A stretch of 14,470 bases of DNA from JBBSEZ01 sp038239195 (GCA_038239195.1 JBBSEZ010000251.1:1-14470); one strand, 5' to 3'; numbered from the stretch's first letter, positions 8,401 to 14,263 are shown. Numbers and translations are program-made. Notes: generated from the letters alone by a model not told the origin.

Positions 8401-9107
8401 TGCTCGAAGAGGGCGCCGGCAACGGAGGGGCGGGCCCCCGGCCGTCGCCCGCGGGGGCGAGCTCCCGGCAGGGGAGCATCGGGGGCCGCCTGTTCGGGTC
8501 GGGCTGCAAATCGCTCTCGGAGGCGGTAGAGCAGTTCCTGGGCGCAAGGACCGCCGAGGACCTGCTCGAGCTGGACGGGAAGATGGAGGAAACGCTGAAG
8601 GAGCACTTCACCGCCCTGGTCCAGGTGTGCCTGAGCACGGCGAACAATCTCAAGAACGTCGAGACCGCGATGCTGGAGACGGCGCACGCCTTCGCCGCGA
8701 GCAAGTTGCCGCCGACGAGCGTGGCCGAGCTGTTCCTGGAGCAGCACCCCGACCAGGAGGAGGCGGAGGGCGAGGTGTCGGCGCTCTACGACGAGGCCTC
8801 CCCCGAGCTGACGCCGAACCTCGCCGCCCACCGCAGCCTGGCGCCCGGAGAGCTCTGCGTGCTGGCGACGCCGCCAGGGCCCGCGAGCGAGCGCTTCCGC
8901 ACCATCGCGCAGAAAGCGCTGGGCGAGAAGGAAGTCAATCACGCCGTCAGTCGCGACGACATTCTCGTGTATCGGGAGCGCACCAACCTGGCCCTGACCG
9001 ACCTCGAGCAAATGGGGCCACTGGGCCAGAACGCCTACCAGCAGATGAGTGCGACGGAGAACTTCACGCCGCACAGCCGGATCGACGTCGAGTTCAAGGT
9101 GCGGTAG
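5418..9107 (+). CDS. Ser/Thr protein kinase fused to a tubulin-like (Tubulin_2) GTPase domain
   Basis: The protein has 1229 residues. The N-terminal kinase domain (about 32-288) has a glycine loop GGGGFGEV (39-46), ATP-binding Lys60 in KAIKF, catalytic loop HLDIKPQN with Asp162 and Asn167, DFG with Asp179, and APE at 203-205. Leu replaces Arg in the HRD motif, making it a non-RD kinase. A Pro/Ala/Ser-rich linker covers about 293-376. A tubulin/FtsZ-like domain begins at ALVIGLGQVG (about 385-394), has LLLLDTDPD near 420 and the GTP-binding tubulin signature SLAGGTGSGMF with GGTGSG at 559-564, and is followed by LLLLPP near 590 and GNTCAALAELNHFG. The remaining ~550 residues are mostly helical and Glu/Leu-rich, with an Ala/Gly/Pro-rich break near 1000-1030. 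No transmembrane segment is visible. Such fusions occur in planctomycetes, where their role is unknown. GTG 5406 is an alternative start. The domain calls are strong; the biological role is not known. Confidence 0.9.
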   Translation: MRTVRSHDGRHLSPERIMAVRVESHAEPIPGYRLIERLGGGGFGEVWRAEAPGGLHKAIKFVFGDLSSAGDNGARAEQELKALSRVKTVRHPYILSLERYDIIDGQLMIVMELADRNLWDRFKECRSQGLPGIPREELLRYVDESAEALDLMNQQYQLQHLDIKPQNIFLIGQHVKVADFGLVKDLEGTQAAVTGGVTPVYAAPETFEGIVTRYSDQYSLAIAYQELLTGQRPFAGTNVRQLILQHLQAIPNVSPLPPGDRPAVARALSKVPDERFPTCKDFVHALYAGVAEEAGPPAPPSGTLSAGAGTSLSSADTWHGPLATPSASPSSKLRPSPSGSAFDSGPGPATQYIRGAEAPVLRSGAGTVPPKAPPELSGSGALFPALVIGLGQVGMTVLQRLREALQAHVAPLRQLSHLRLLLLDTDPDAMRAATRPSHTSFDAGPTSSRPAAALSANEVLLAPLNRPSYYLKPREGRPGVGPWLNPRMLYRIPRSQVTTGVRALGRLAFCDNYRSIARRLQAELEACVEPAALQIAARQTGLGLRTNRPRVYVVTSLAGGTGSGMFLDLAYVARALLRQMGYDTPDVVGLLLLPPASSARTGVLTLGNTCAALAELNHFGTPGNVFTARYHEREAPIQDSGPPFNRCVILPLPDETDEVASQELIDLSAQYLLRDLCSTLGRVADLGRAGLTSPPWESRGQHYQTFGLSQISWPRHALLQAVARRLCQRLVQRWMSKDAKSMRETVQAWVADQMVLQELGSEPFIHRLQVEAVKALSRPPESEFSAIAEKVAKLAGAPSLSALTDASGRSSRSLTLRPLAPEEIAEALAEVEALVGRPQDDRAPETVAVLVKVLREASERLTNEWGQKLVEIPIHLIEEPVFRLAGAEEAIRHVVATIEQVLQHHEPLAEELAAKAAEAHVRLSVLAAPPDSRARRPACSPADVVELLRSYPKWRYQSLVLQHVAAAFVSLRGHLSDELREVNFCRVRLAELARLLEEGAGNGGAGPRPSPAGASSRQGSIGGRLFGSGCKSLSEAVEQFLGARTAEDLLELDGKMEETLKEHFTALVQVCLSTANNLKNVETAMLETAHAFAASKLPPTSVAELFLEQHPDQEEAEGEVSALYDEASPELTPNLAAHRSLAPGELCVLATPPGPASERFRTIAQKALGEKEVNHAVSRDDILVYRERTNLALTDLEQMGPLGQNAYQQMSATENFTPHSRIDVEFKVR

Positions 9108-9174
9108 TGCGGGGCCACGACAAAGACGGGGAAAGATCGCCCTCGATCGCCTTGACCAGATCGACGCGCTTCAT
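9094..9174 (-). pseudogene. hicA: Truncated hicA toxin remnant
   Basis: The TGA of the hicB-like gene overlaps an ATG (ATGA), the usual arrangement for a downstream hicA. That frame begins MKRVDLVKAIEG, which resembles HicA N-termini. Family members then continue with a Gly-Cys stretch and the catalytic-His region; here the frame runs into unrelated DLSPSLSWPRTTAP and stops. A full HicA has about 60-80 residues including an essential His in a double-stranded-RNA-binding-like fold. All of that is missing, and the last 14 bases overlap the 3' end of the kinase-tubulin gene. It is a remnant without toxin function. The similarity is short, so confidence is moderate. Confidence 0.55.
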
Positions 9175-9362
9175 GGCACGACCAATCCATCGACTTTGCG
9201 AATCCCGGGCAACTCGCCGCTGACAAAGTCGCGATACAGGTCCTTGAGGTGCTCATTGAGGTCGTCCAGGGTTTCGCCCTGCGTCCAGTAGTCTGGGTAG
9301 TCCTGGAGGTGGCCGAGCCAGGCCTCGCCCTCTTGCCAGTAGACGAACTTGACCGTCTGCAT
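9171..9362 (-). CDS. hicB: HicB-family antitoxin-like protein (toxin partner truncated)
   Basis: This 63-residue protein has the compact HicB (RNase H-like) partial fold: VKFVYWQEGEAWLGHLQDYP (residues 4-23), then YWTQGETLDDLNEHLKDLY (25-43) and a C-terminal SGELPGIRKVDGLVV. It lacks the added helix-turn-helix or ribbon-helix-helix DNA-binding domain of longer HicB proteins. In TA modules HicB binds and blocks the HicA mRNA-cleaving toxin. ATG 9360-9362 is chosen over an upstream in-frame start at 9521 because AGGGG lies 8 bases before it and the conserved domain starts there. Its stop overlaps the start of a hicA remnant. It may now be an orphan antitoxin, or act on a hicA elsewhere. The family is fairly sure; current function is uncertain. 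Confidence 0.8.
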   Translation of the reverse strand: MQTVKFVYWQEGEAWLGHLQDYPDYWTQGETLDDLNEHLKDLYRDFVSGELPGIRKVDGLVVP

Positions 9363-9519
9363 GGTCGTGTCCCCTGGCGGTTCAGAACCCATGCGATTGT
9401 ATGCGATGAACGAGCAGGCGCACAAGTTGACGACTTGTGTTCCCACCTTCGCTGCGCCCCACGGCCCGCCCCGAATCTGCTCTGGGCCCGCGGCGCCCCG
9501 TTCGCTATAAGCCTCTGCC

Positions 9520-10275
9520 ATGTCCCTCCCCTCCCATCCCGACTACCAGGTCGATCTGGACACCTTCCGCGGCCCGCTCGACCTGCTGCTCTACCTGGTC
9601 AAGCGGGACGAGGTGGACATTCTCAACATTCCCCTGGCGCACGTCGCCGAGCAGTTCAAGCGCTACCTCGACGTGCTGGCGCTGATCGACGTGGAGCGCG
9701 CCGGCGACTTCCTGGTGATGGCCTCCACGCTGATGGAGATCAAGAGCCGGATGCTGCTGCCGCGCCCGGAAGAGGCCAACGAGCCGGAGGAAGACCCGCG
9801 CCGCGAACTGGTGCGGCAACTGCTGCAATACAAGCGCTTCAAGGAGGCGGCGGCGCTTCTGGAAGAATCGGCAGAACGGCACGGGCAGCGCATGCCCCGC
9901 CAGCCCGCGCCGCCCCCGCCGCGCAGCTCCGCCGCCACGCCGCTACAGCCGGTCGAGCTCTGGGACCTCGTCAGCGCGTTTGGCCGACTCATGCGCGAGA
10001 CGATGACCAGCCAGCCGCAGGCCATCGTCGTCGATCACACGCCGCTGCACGTTCACGTGGAGCACGTGCTGGCCATGCTGCGGGAGCGGGGCCGCGTGCC
10101 GTTCTCGGCGCTGTTCGCGCCCCCGCACACGCGGTCGCGGCTGGTCGGGCTGTTTCTCGCCATCCTGGAGTTGACGAAGGCGCGGCGCATCTTGCCGGAG
10201 CAGGAGGGGCCGTTCGCGGAGATCTGGGTGGCGCTGGAGCAGACCGCCGAGATGGGCGCAGCGTCGGCGGCATGA
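9520..10275 (+). CDS. scpA: Segregation and condensation protein A
   Basis: ScpA is the kleisin that bridges SMC heads and binds ScpB in the bacterial condensin, acting on the nucleoid. The 251-residue protein begins with the family signature VDLDTFRGPLDLLLYLVKRD (residues 11-30), followed by EVDILNIPLAHVAEQF and FLVMASTLMEIKSRMLLP (64-81). A charged/Pro-rich linker follows, with a run of prolines near 125-135. The C-terminal winged-helix region that contacts the SMC cap lies at about 177-245 and includes LFLAILELTKARRI. No clear Shine-Dalgarno precedes the ATG at 9520. scpB is not the next gene here, although the two are often adjacent. Identification is confident. Confidence 0.94.
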   Translation: MSLPSHPDYQVDLDTFRGPLDLLLYLVKRDEVDILNIPLAHVAEQFKRYLDVLALIDVERAGDFLVMASTLMEIKSRMLLPRPEEANEPEEDPRRELVRQLLQYKRFKEAAALLEESAERHGQRMPRQPAPPPPRSSAATPLQPVELWDLVSAFGRLMRETMTSQPQAIVVDHTPLHVHVEHVLAMLRERGRVPFSALFAPPHTRSRLVGLFLAILELTKARRILPEQEGPFAEIWVALEQTAEMGAASAA

Positions 10276-10389
10276 GACGGTGGTCGTTGGCGGGGAGGGA
10301 AGCGCAGGCGGAAGGGGCTCTGGTTGACGGCGCCAGCGGGCAGCGATAGCCTGGCGATCAGATGGATCTCCCCTCAACCTCGGGGCCAG

Positions 10390-10619
10390 ATGCCGTACAC
10401 CGACTTCTCACTCCAGACGGTAACGGACGTGTTAGGGCTGGCTGCCGAGCCCCCCGAACTGTCAGCGGTCCCGGCGTGGCTGCGGGAGATGCTGGACCGG
10501 GGCCTCCGCCAGGTGCTCCTCAGCGAGAAGGCCCGCAGCGAATTCATCGTCGTACCGAGTATTGGTTCTACCCCTACACGGCTATCATCTGGTTCGGGGA
10601 CGGAAAGTCGGTGAGTTAA
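10390..10619 (+). pseudogene. Truncated, frame-disrupted remnant of a nuclease-like hypothetical protein
   Basis: One frame from ATG 10390 reads MPYTDFSLQTVTDVLG, then WLREMLDRGLRQVLLSEKARSEFIVVP. This resembles the N-terminus of a large family of about 200-residue hypothetical proteins, common in cyanobacteria and planctomycetes and often described as restriction-endonuclease-like, in which a 'EKARSE' segment is typical. Here the frame degenerates after about residue 57 and stops at 10614. A different frame takes over at about 10557 and encodes TEYWFYPYTAIIWFGDGKSV, ending at 10619. That looks protein-like but is not the expected continuation. It is best read as a decayed or recombined fragment; a small novel gene is the alternative. 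The family memory is not verified by any search. Confidence 0.45.
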
Positions 10620-10647
10620 ACGGTTCGCATGCCCCTGGTAGCCCTAC

Positions 10648-11358
10648 TCATTCTATCGCCCACCCACCCCACGTTTCCGGGAGCGCTGCCGTCACCGTGA
10701 TCTCCTCGTAGCGGATCGGGTGCAGAAACGTCAGGCTGCGCGCGTGTAGCCCGATCACCCGATCCCGCGGGAGCTCGGCCGCCGGCCCGAACGGCTGGCG
10801 CCCTCCGTAGAGGACGTCCCCGCGCACCGGCCAGCCGCGCACCGCCGCCTGCACGCGGATCTGGTGCATCCGGCCCGTTTGCGGCTCGATCTCCAGCAGC
10901 GCGCCCTCGTCCGTTTCGCGCAGCCGGCGGAAGTGCAACACGGCCAGGCGCGCCCCCGGCACGTCTGGCCCGACGCGCTCGGTGCGCGCCTCGTCCTGGA
11001 TCTTGAGCAGCCAGTCTTCCCAGGTGCCCTCGGCGGGGGGCAACTCCCCCCCGACCGAGCGCTCGACGACGGCCCAGTAGACCTTGCGCACCAGGCGGCC
11101 CTGGAACTGCTCGGCGAGCCGCCGCGCCGCCTTGCTGTTTCGCGCGAACACGACCACGCCCGACACGGGCCGGTCGAGCCGGTGCGGGATGCCGAGGTAG
11201 ACGTTCCCCGCCTTGTGGTACTTCTCTTTCAGATAGGCCTTGACCATGCTCTCGAGCGTGGGAATGCCCGGCGGCACTCCCTGCGTCAAGAGGGCGGCCG
11301 GCTTCGCCACCGCCAGGCAGTGGTTGTCCTCGAACAAGATCGTCAGGTTGTCCGGCAC
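10648..11358 (-). CDS. RluA-family RNA pseudouridine synthase
   Basis: The enzyme isomerises specific uridines in rRNA or tRNA to pseudouridine. The 236-residue protein has the family's LFEDNHCLAVAKPAALLTQG start (residues 8-27). The catalytic motif is GIPHRLDRPVSGVVVFA with Asp62, and the later motif is EPQTGRMHQIRVQ near 162-174. The end of the fold is GLHARSLTFLHP. There is no N-terminal S4 domain, so it is closer to the short RluA/TruC-like members than to RluD. The target site cannot be told from sequence alone. It is the downstream gene of a same-strand pair with the S41 protease; a large palindrome lies in the 66 bases between them and could separate their expression. Confidence 0.93.
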   Translation of the reverse strand: MPDNLTILFEDNHCLAVAKPAALLTQGVPPGIPTLESMVKAYLKEKYHKAGNVYLGIPHRLDRPVSGVVVFARNSKAARRLAEQFQGRLVRKVYWAVVERSVGGELPPAEGTWEDWLLKIQDEARTERVGPDVPGARLAVLHFRRLRETDEGALLEIEPQTGRMHQIRVQAAVRGWPVRGDVLYGGRQPFGPAAELPRDRVIGLHARSLTFLHPIRYEEITVTAALPETWGGWAIE

Positions 11359-11370
11359 GGGGGTGTTCCT

Positions 11371-11417
11371 CGCGAAACGGCAAGCAAGAGAGGCCCTCTC
11401 TTGCTTGCCGTTTCGCG
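11371..11417. repeat. Perfect 22-bp inverted repeat (REP-like palindrome, tail-to-tail form)
   Basis: Arms of 22 bases (CGCGAAACGGCAAGCAAGAG plus AG, and its exact complement) flank a 3-base loop GCC. The element lies between the protease stop (11425) and the pseudouridine synthase start (11358), both on the minus strand. It could form a very stable RNA hairpin in the shared transcript and act as a terminator, attenuator or 3'-end stabiliser. No T-tract follows. The half-unit CTCTTGCTTGCCGTTTCGCG recurs, slightly changed, at 12988-13025. Confidence 0.85.
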
Positions 11418-11424
11418 CTCTGCG

Positions 11425-12822
11425 TCAGGCGCCGCGACGCGCCGGCACCTCGGGGGCGCTGCGCAACTTGCCGCGCAGGTGGCTCAGCGCCTTCTCCAGC
11501 ACGCGGTCCTTGAACGGCTCCTTGGCCTTGCCGTTCTTCGCTTTCGGCTTCGGCGCGGTGCGCACGACGTCGCGCTCGGCGCGGTCGATCATCCAGTTGC
11601 GGCGCTCTATGTCCGTCACCTTCACCTCGAAGCCGTCGTTGGGCTTCACGCCCCACTCGTCGGGGTCGATGCGCGCCGACTCGAAGTCCTTCGTGTCGGG
11701 GAAGCGATGGATGTTCTTCCCGCTCGGCCGCCAGTAGCTCGCCGTCGTCAGCTTCAGCGCGCTCGTCTCGTTCTCCAGCATGATGACGTTCTGCACGCTG
11801 CCCTTGCCGTAACTGCGCTCGCCGATGATGACGGCCCGGCCGTGGTCCTGTAGCGCCGCCGCCACGATCTCGCTGGCGCTGGCGCTATACTTGTTGATGA
11901 GGATCACCAGCGGCACCTTGCCGCCCGGGCCTTGCAGCAGCGTGTCCTGCATCTTCGCCCGGTAGACCTCGTCCTTGTAGTTGCGGCCCTTGGTGCTGAC
12001 GATGATCCCGTCGTCGAGGAACAGGTCGGCAATCTCGACGGCCGAGCGCAGCAGCCCGCCCGGGTTGTTGCGCAGGTCGAGGACCAGGGCCCGGGCCCCG
12101 TCGCGCTCCAGCCCTTCGAGGGCCGCGCGCAACTCCGCCGTCGAGTTCTTGCTGAAGCTGGCCAGCCGCACGTAGCCGATGCGCTCCTTGGCGTCCACGA
12201 AGTAGTCCCAGTCCTTGTTGCCGGGCTTGCGCTTGTCGCCCCGGACGCTCTCCACCTTGATGATGGCCCGCGTCACCTCGATCTCGATCGGCTCAGGCAC
12301 GTCTTCGCGGCGGATGGTCAGCTTCACCTTGGTGCCCGGCTCGCCCTGGATCAGATCGACGGCCTCGCCCATGCGCATGCTCTCGGTCGCCTTGCCGTTG
12401 ATCTTCACGATGGCGTCGCCCGCCAGGATCTTGGCCTCGTAGGCGGGAGTGCCGACCATCGGGCTGATGACCATCAACTGCCCGCGGTTCTGGCGGTCGA
12501 AGCCGACCTCGATGCCGATCCCGCCGAACTTCCCCTCGCTCTGCTTGTCGAACTGCTTGTAGTCGCGCGGGTTGATGTAGGCCGAATGGGGGTCGAGCCG
12601 CTCCAGCCCGCCGTTGATCATGTCCTCGACGAGCTTGCGCTCGCGCTCGGGGCTGACCTCCACGACGTACTTCTGCCGCACCTCGTGCAGCACGTCCACC
12701 ATCAGGCGGACCAGTTCGTAGTCCTTGTCCTTCTCCCTCGACGGGGCGCTGGACGCGACGGCGTAGCCGAAGATCGAGACGGCAACGATGCCCATCAACC
12801 AGAACAGGTTCCGGCGTGACAT
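11425..12822 (-). CDS. ctpA: S41 family carboxy-terminal processing protease (PDZ)
   Basis: This is a periplasmic, membrane-anchored serine protease that trims C-termini or degrades proteins with exposed C-terminal tails. The 465-residue protein begins MSRRNLFWLMGIVAVSIFGY, a short basic end and a single signal-anchor helix (about 5-24). The N-terminal S41 region includes GLERLDPHSAYINP near 72-85. The PDZ domain spans about 100-185 and includes GIGIEVGF, SPMVGTPAYEAKILAGDAIV and INGK. The protease core has LDLRNNPGGLL (249-258), NKYSASASEIVAAALQDHG (310-328) with nucleophile Ser315, and GERSYGKGSVQ with Lys340 and Gln344, the same spacing as Ser430-Lys455-Gln459 in E. coli Prc. The C-terminal tail is basic (Lys/Arg-rich from about 420). 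ATG 12822 is chosen because the signal anchor starts there; the frame is open further upstream. The ctpA symbol is by family only. Confidence 0.94.
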   Translation of the reverse strand: MSRRNLFWLMGIVAVSIFGYAVASSAPSREKDKDYELVRLMVDVLHEVRQKYVVEVSPERERKLVEDMINGGLERLDPHSAYINPRDYKQFDKQSEGKFGGIGIEVGFDRQNRGQLMVISPMVGTPAYEAKILAGDAIVKINGKATESMRMGEAVDLIQGEPGTKVKLTIRREDVPEPIEIEVTRAIIKVESVRGDKRKPGNKDWDYFVDAKERIGYVRLASFSKNSTAELRAALEGLERDGARALVLDLRNNPGGLLRSAVEIADLFLDDGIIVSTKGRNYKDEVYRAKMQDTLLQGPGGKVPLVILINKYSASASEIVAAALQDHGRAVIIGERSYGKGSVQNVIMLENETSALKLTTASYWRPSGKNIHRFPDTKDFESARIDPDEWGVKPNDGFEVKVTDIERRNWMIDRAERDVVRTAPKPKAKNGKAKEPFKDRVLEKALSHLRGKLRSAPEVPARRGA

Positions 12823-12987
12823 GATTGGACGCACTCCTCTCGGGCCCATGCGGCGGTGCCGGCCCAAACCGGGCCGGGCGCCCGTTCCGTACGCATCAAC
12901 CCGCCGCATTATAGCCGGCCCTCGCCTCCCGGACGAGACGAACCTCCCGGATCGTCCTCCCAACCCCTTTAATCTTCCCGGCTTGCG

Positions 12988-13025
12988 CTCTTGCTTGTCG
13001 CTTCACGCGAAGCGACAAGCAAGAG
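12988..13025. repeat. 17-bp inverted repeat (REP-like palindrome, head-to-head form)
   Basis: Perfect 17-base arms CTCTTGCTTGTCGCTTC and GAAGCGACAAGCAAGAG surround a 4-base loop ACGC. It is built from nearly the same half-unit as the palindrome at 11371-11417, but with the two halves arranged the opposite way round. The two elements flank the S41 protease gene. Confidence 0.8.
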
Positions 13026-13176
13026 AGGCAAGGGGCGCGCCTCACGAAAGCCGGGAAGTCAAGTTTGGGCCCGTCCCCCACGCGACCGGGCGCCAGCGCC
13101 CTCGCGCCAATCGCTTTCTTCGGACCACCTGCCAACTCTTCTTTATCCCATCTTGTGTAAATATCCCAAATTACCT

Positions 13177-13205
13177 TTGACGCCGAAGGCGCCAGACTTT
13201 ATCGT
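13177..13205 (+). promoter_or_regulatory. Predicted sigma70-type promoter of the Cys-rich TIGR03000 gene
   Basis: The -35 box TTGACG (13177-13182) and -10 box TATCGT (13200-13205) are separated by exactly 17 bases. An AT-rich stretch lies immediately upstream and could act as an UP element. This would give a 5' leader of roughly 100 bases. It is a consensus match only. Confidence 0.5.
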
Positions 13206-13299
13206 CTACACAGGATGGCCTTGTTCTTCCCAACCGCACCGGTTCAGCGGCGGCGCCCGGTTTACCAGTAGGACCGGGAAGGCTCGACCGCATTTCCCG

Positions 13300-13305
13300 A
13301 GGAGG
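13300..13305 (+). promoter_or_regulatory. Strong ribosome binding site of the Cys-rich protein gene
   Basis: A full consensus AGGAGG lies 8 bases before ATG 13314. It is the best Shine-Dalgarno in the window and fixes the start despite the unusual N-terminus. Confidence 0.7.
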
Positions 13306-13313
13306 TTTTCGCG

Positions 13314-14249
13314 ATGTACGGCGTTGTTCTGGCGACCATGCTCACGGCCGGTACGGCCACGCCCGACTGGGGCTTCCGGGGAGGCTGCCACGGGTGCTAT
13401 GGCTGCTATGGCTGCTACGGCTGCGCGGGCTGCTACGGCTGCTATGGCTGTTCGGGCTGCTACGGCGGCTGTTATGGGTGCTACGGCTGCTCGGGCTGCT
13501 ACGGCTGCTGGGGCTGCTCGGGGTGTTATGGGTGCTACGGCTGCTTCGGCGGCTGCTGCGGTTACAGCTATTACGCCCCGGTGAAGTCCTATTATCCGGC
13601 CGCCTACTACTCGAGCTGCTACGGCTGCTACGGCTGCTGCGGCGGCTACGGCGGGCCGGTCTACTACTCGGCCTCGTCCCTGGTCGGGAAACCGGTGGTG
13701 GCGCCCGCGTCGGTGTTGCCGGCCCCGAGCCCGGCATCGGTGGACGCCCCCGCGACGGTGACGGTGAAAGCGCCGGCCGACGTGGTGGTGACGGTGAACG
13801 GGCAGGCGACCACGCGCCGCACCGAGGCCGAGGAGTTCGCGACTCCCAGCCTCAAGGCAGGGCAGACCTACGCCTACCAGTTCCGGGCGGAGGCCACGCG
13901 GGCCGGCAAGAAGGTGGTGCTGGAGAAGCGCGTGACGGTGCAGGCCGGCCAGAAGACCGAGGTCGATTTCACCGCGCTGGCCAGCGCCGCCGGGCGGGAC
14001 GTGGCCAAGCTGACGGTGGTCGGGCCGGCCACGGCGCGCGTGATCGTCAATGGCGTCGAGGTGGGCACGGTCGCCTCGCGGCCGATCTTCGAGACGCCGA
14101 AGCTGGAAGCGGGCCGCAAGTACTTCTACACGGTGCGGGCCATCGTCTCCGAGGGCCGCAGCGCGACGAAGCGCGTGAACGTCGAGGCCGGCAAGGACGT
14201 GACAGTCGATTTCAGCGAACTGAGCGCGACCGCCACGGCCGCGCGCTGA
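13314..14249 (+). CDS. Cys/Gly/Tyr-repeat protein with two TIGR03000 planctomycete domains
   Basis: The 311-residue protein has three parts. The N-terminus (1-17, MYGVVLATMLTAGTATP) is short and mildly hydrophobic with no basic residue; it could be a poor signal peptide. Residues 25-83 are a Gly-Cys-Tyr triplet repeat with 20 cysteines, mostly every third residue. A Tyr-rich spacer follows, with another cysteine cluster at 102-109 (24 cysteines in total). Two TIGR03000-type domains span about 147-220 and 230-301. Each has the V-x-VNG, F-x-TP-x-L-x-AG-x-x-Y and V-x-V-x-AG-(Q/K)-x-(T/V)-x-VDF pattern typical of this planctomycete family. The role is unknown; a cell-surface or envelope location is commonly supposed and is inferred here. 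It has its own promoter and a strong ribosome binding site, and is followed by hairpins, so it is probably monocistronic and well expressed. Confidence 0.88.
   Translation: MYGVVLATMLTAGTATPDWGFRGGCHGCYGCYGCYGCAGCYGCYGCSGCYGGCYGCYGCSGCYGCWGCSGCYGCYGCFGGCCGYSYYAPVKSYYPAAYYSSCYGCYGCCGGYGGPVYYSASSLVGKPVVAPASVLPAPSPASVDAPATVTVKAPADVVVTVNGQATTRRTEAEEFATPSLKAGQTYAYQFRAEATRAGKKVVLEKRVTVQAGQKTEVDFTALASAAGRDVAKLTVVGPATARVIVNGVEVGTVASRPIFETPKLEAGRKYFYTVRAIVSEGRSATKRVNVEAGKDVTVDFSELSATATAAR
13385..13562 (+). repeat. In-frame tandem repeat of a 9-base GGCTGCTAC-like unit
   Basis: The unit (variants GGCTGCTAT, GGCTGTTCG, GGCTGCTCG) repeats with small changes and encodes the Gly-Cys-Tyr/Ser triplets. A shorter run recurs at about 13616-13642. 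Near-identical copies make replication slippage likely, so repeat number may vary between strains. Confidence 0.8.
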
Positions 14250-14263
14250 GCGGATGCGCGAAG

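Larger units (their letters stand above)
12823..13313. other. Intergenic region, 491 bases, between divergent genes
   Basis: No convincing gene is present. It holds the upstream region of the protease gene, a hairpin repeat (12988-13025), an AT-richer patch (about 13130-13178) that is unusual for this GC-rich window, a sigma70-like promoter, and a leader of about 100 bases ahead of the Cys-rich protein gene. The leader includes a small CCCGGT/ACCGGG stem (13256-13278). Confidence 0.7.

Noticed and set aside
5399..9223. A 1274-codon open frame in another frame over the kinase-tubulin gene, and a 972-codon open frame antisense to it (6156-9074)
   Set aside because: Both are Arg/Pro/Gly/Ala-rich, have no domain motifs, and arise from high GC third positions. 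The frame starting near 5406 carries all the kinase and tubulin motifs.
9505..9512. TATAAG just before scpA as a -10 box
   Set aside because: No -35-like hexamer lies at 16-18 bases upstream; the surrounding sequence is GC-rich and gives no further support.
9363..9521. N-terminal extension of the HicB-like protein to a start at 9521
   Set aside because: The HicB domain and a well-placed AGGGG both point to the ATG at 9362, and the extension would overlap the scpA start.
10324..10352. TTGACG, 17 bases, TAGCCT as a promoter for the 10390 remnant
   Set aside because: The -35 box is good but the -10 box is weak and the downstream gene is broken. This is too little to list as a feature.
12823..12963. 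N-terminal extension of the S41 protease by 47 residues
   Set aside because: The extension is Arg/Gly-rich and precedes a clear signal-anchor that begins at ATG 12822, so it is unlikely to be translated.
13385..13562. Possible CRISPR array
   Set aside because: The 9-base unit repeats contiguously, in frame, with no unique spacers; it is a coding tandem repeat.
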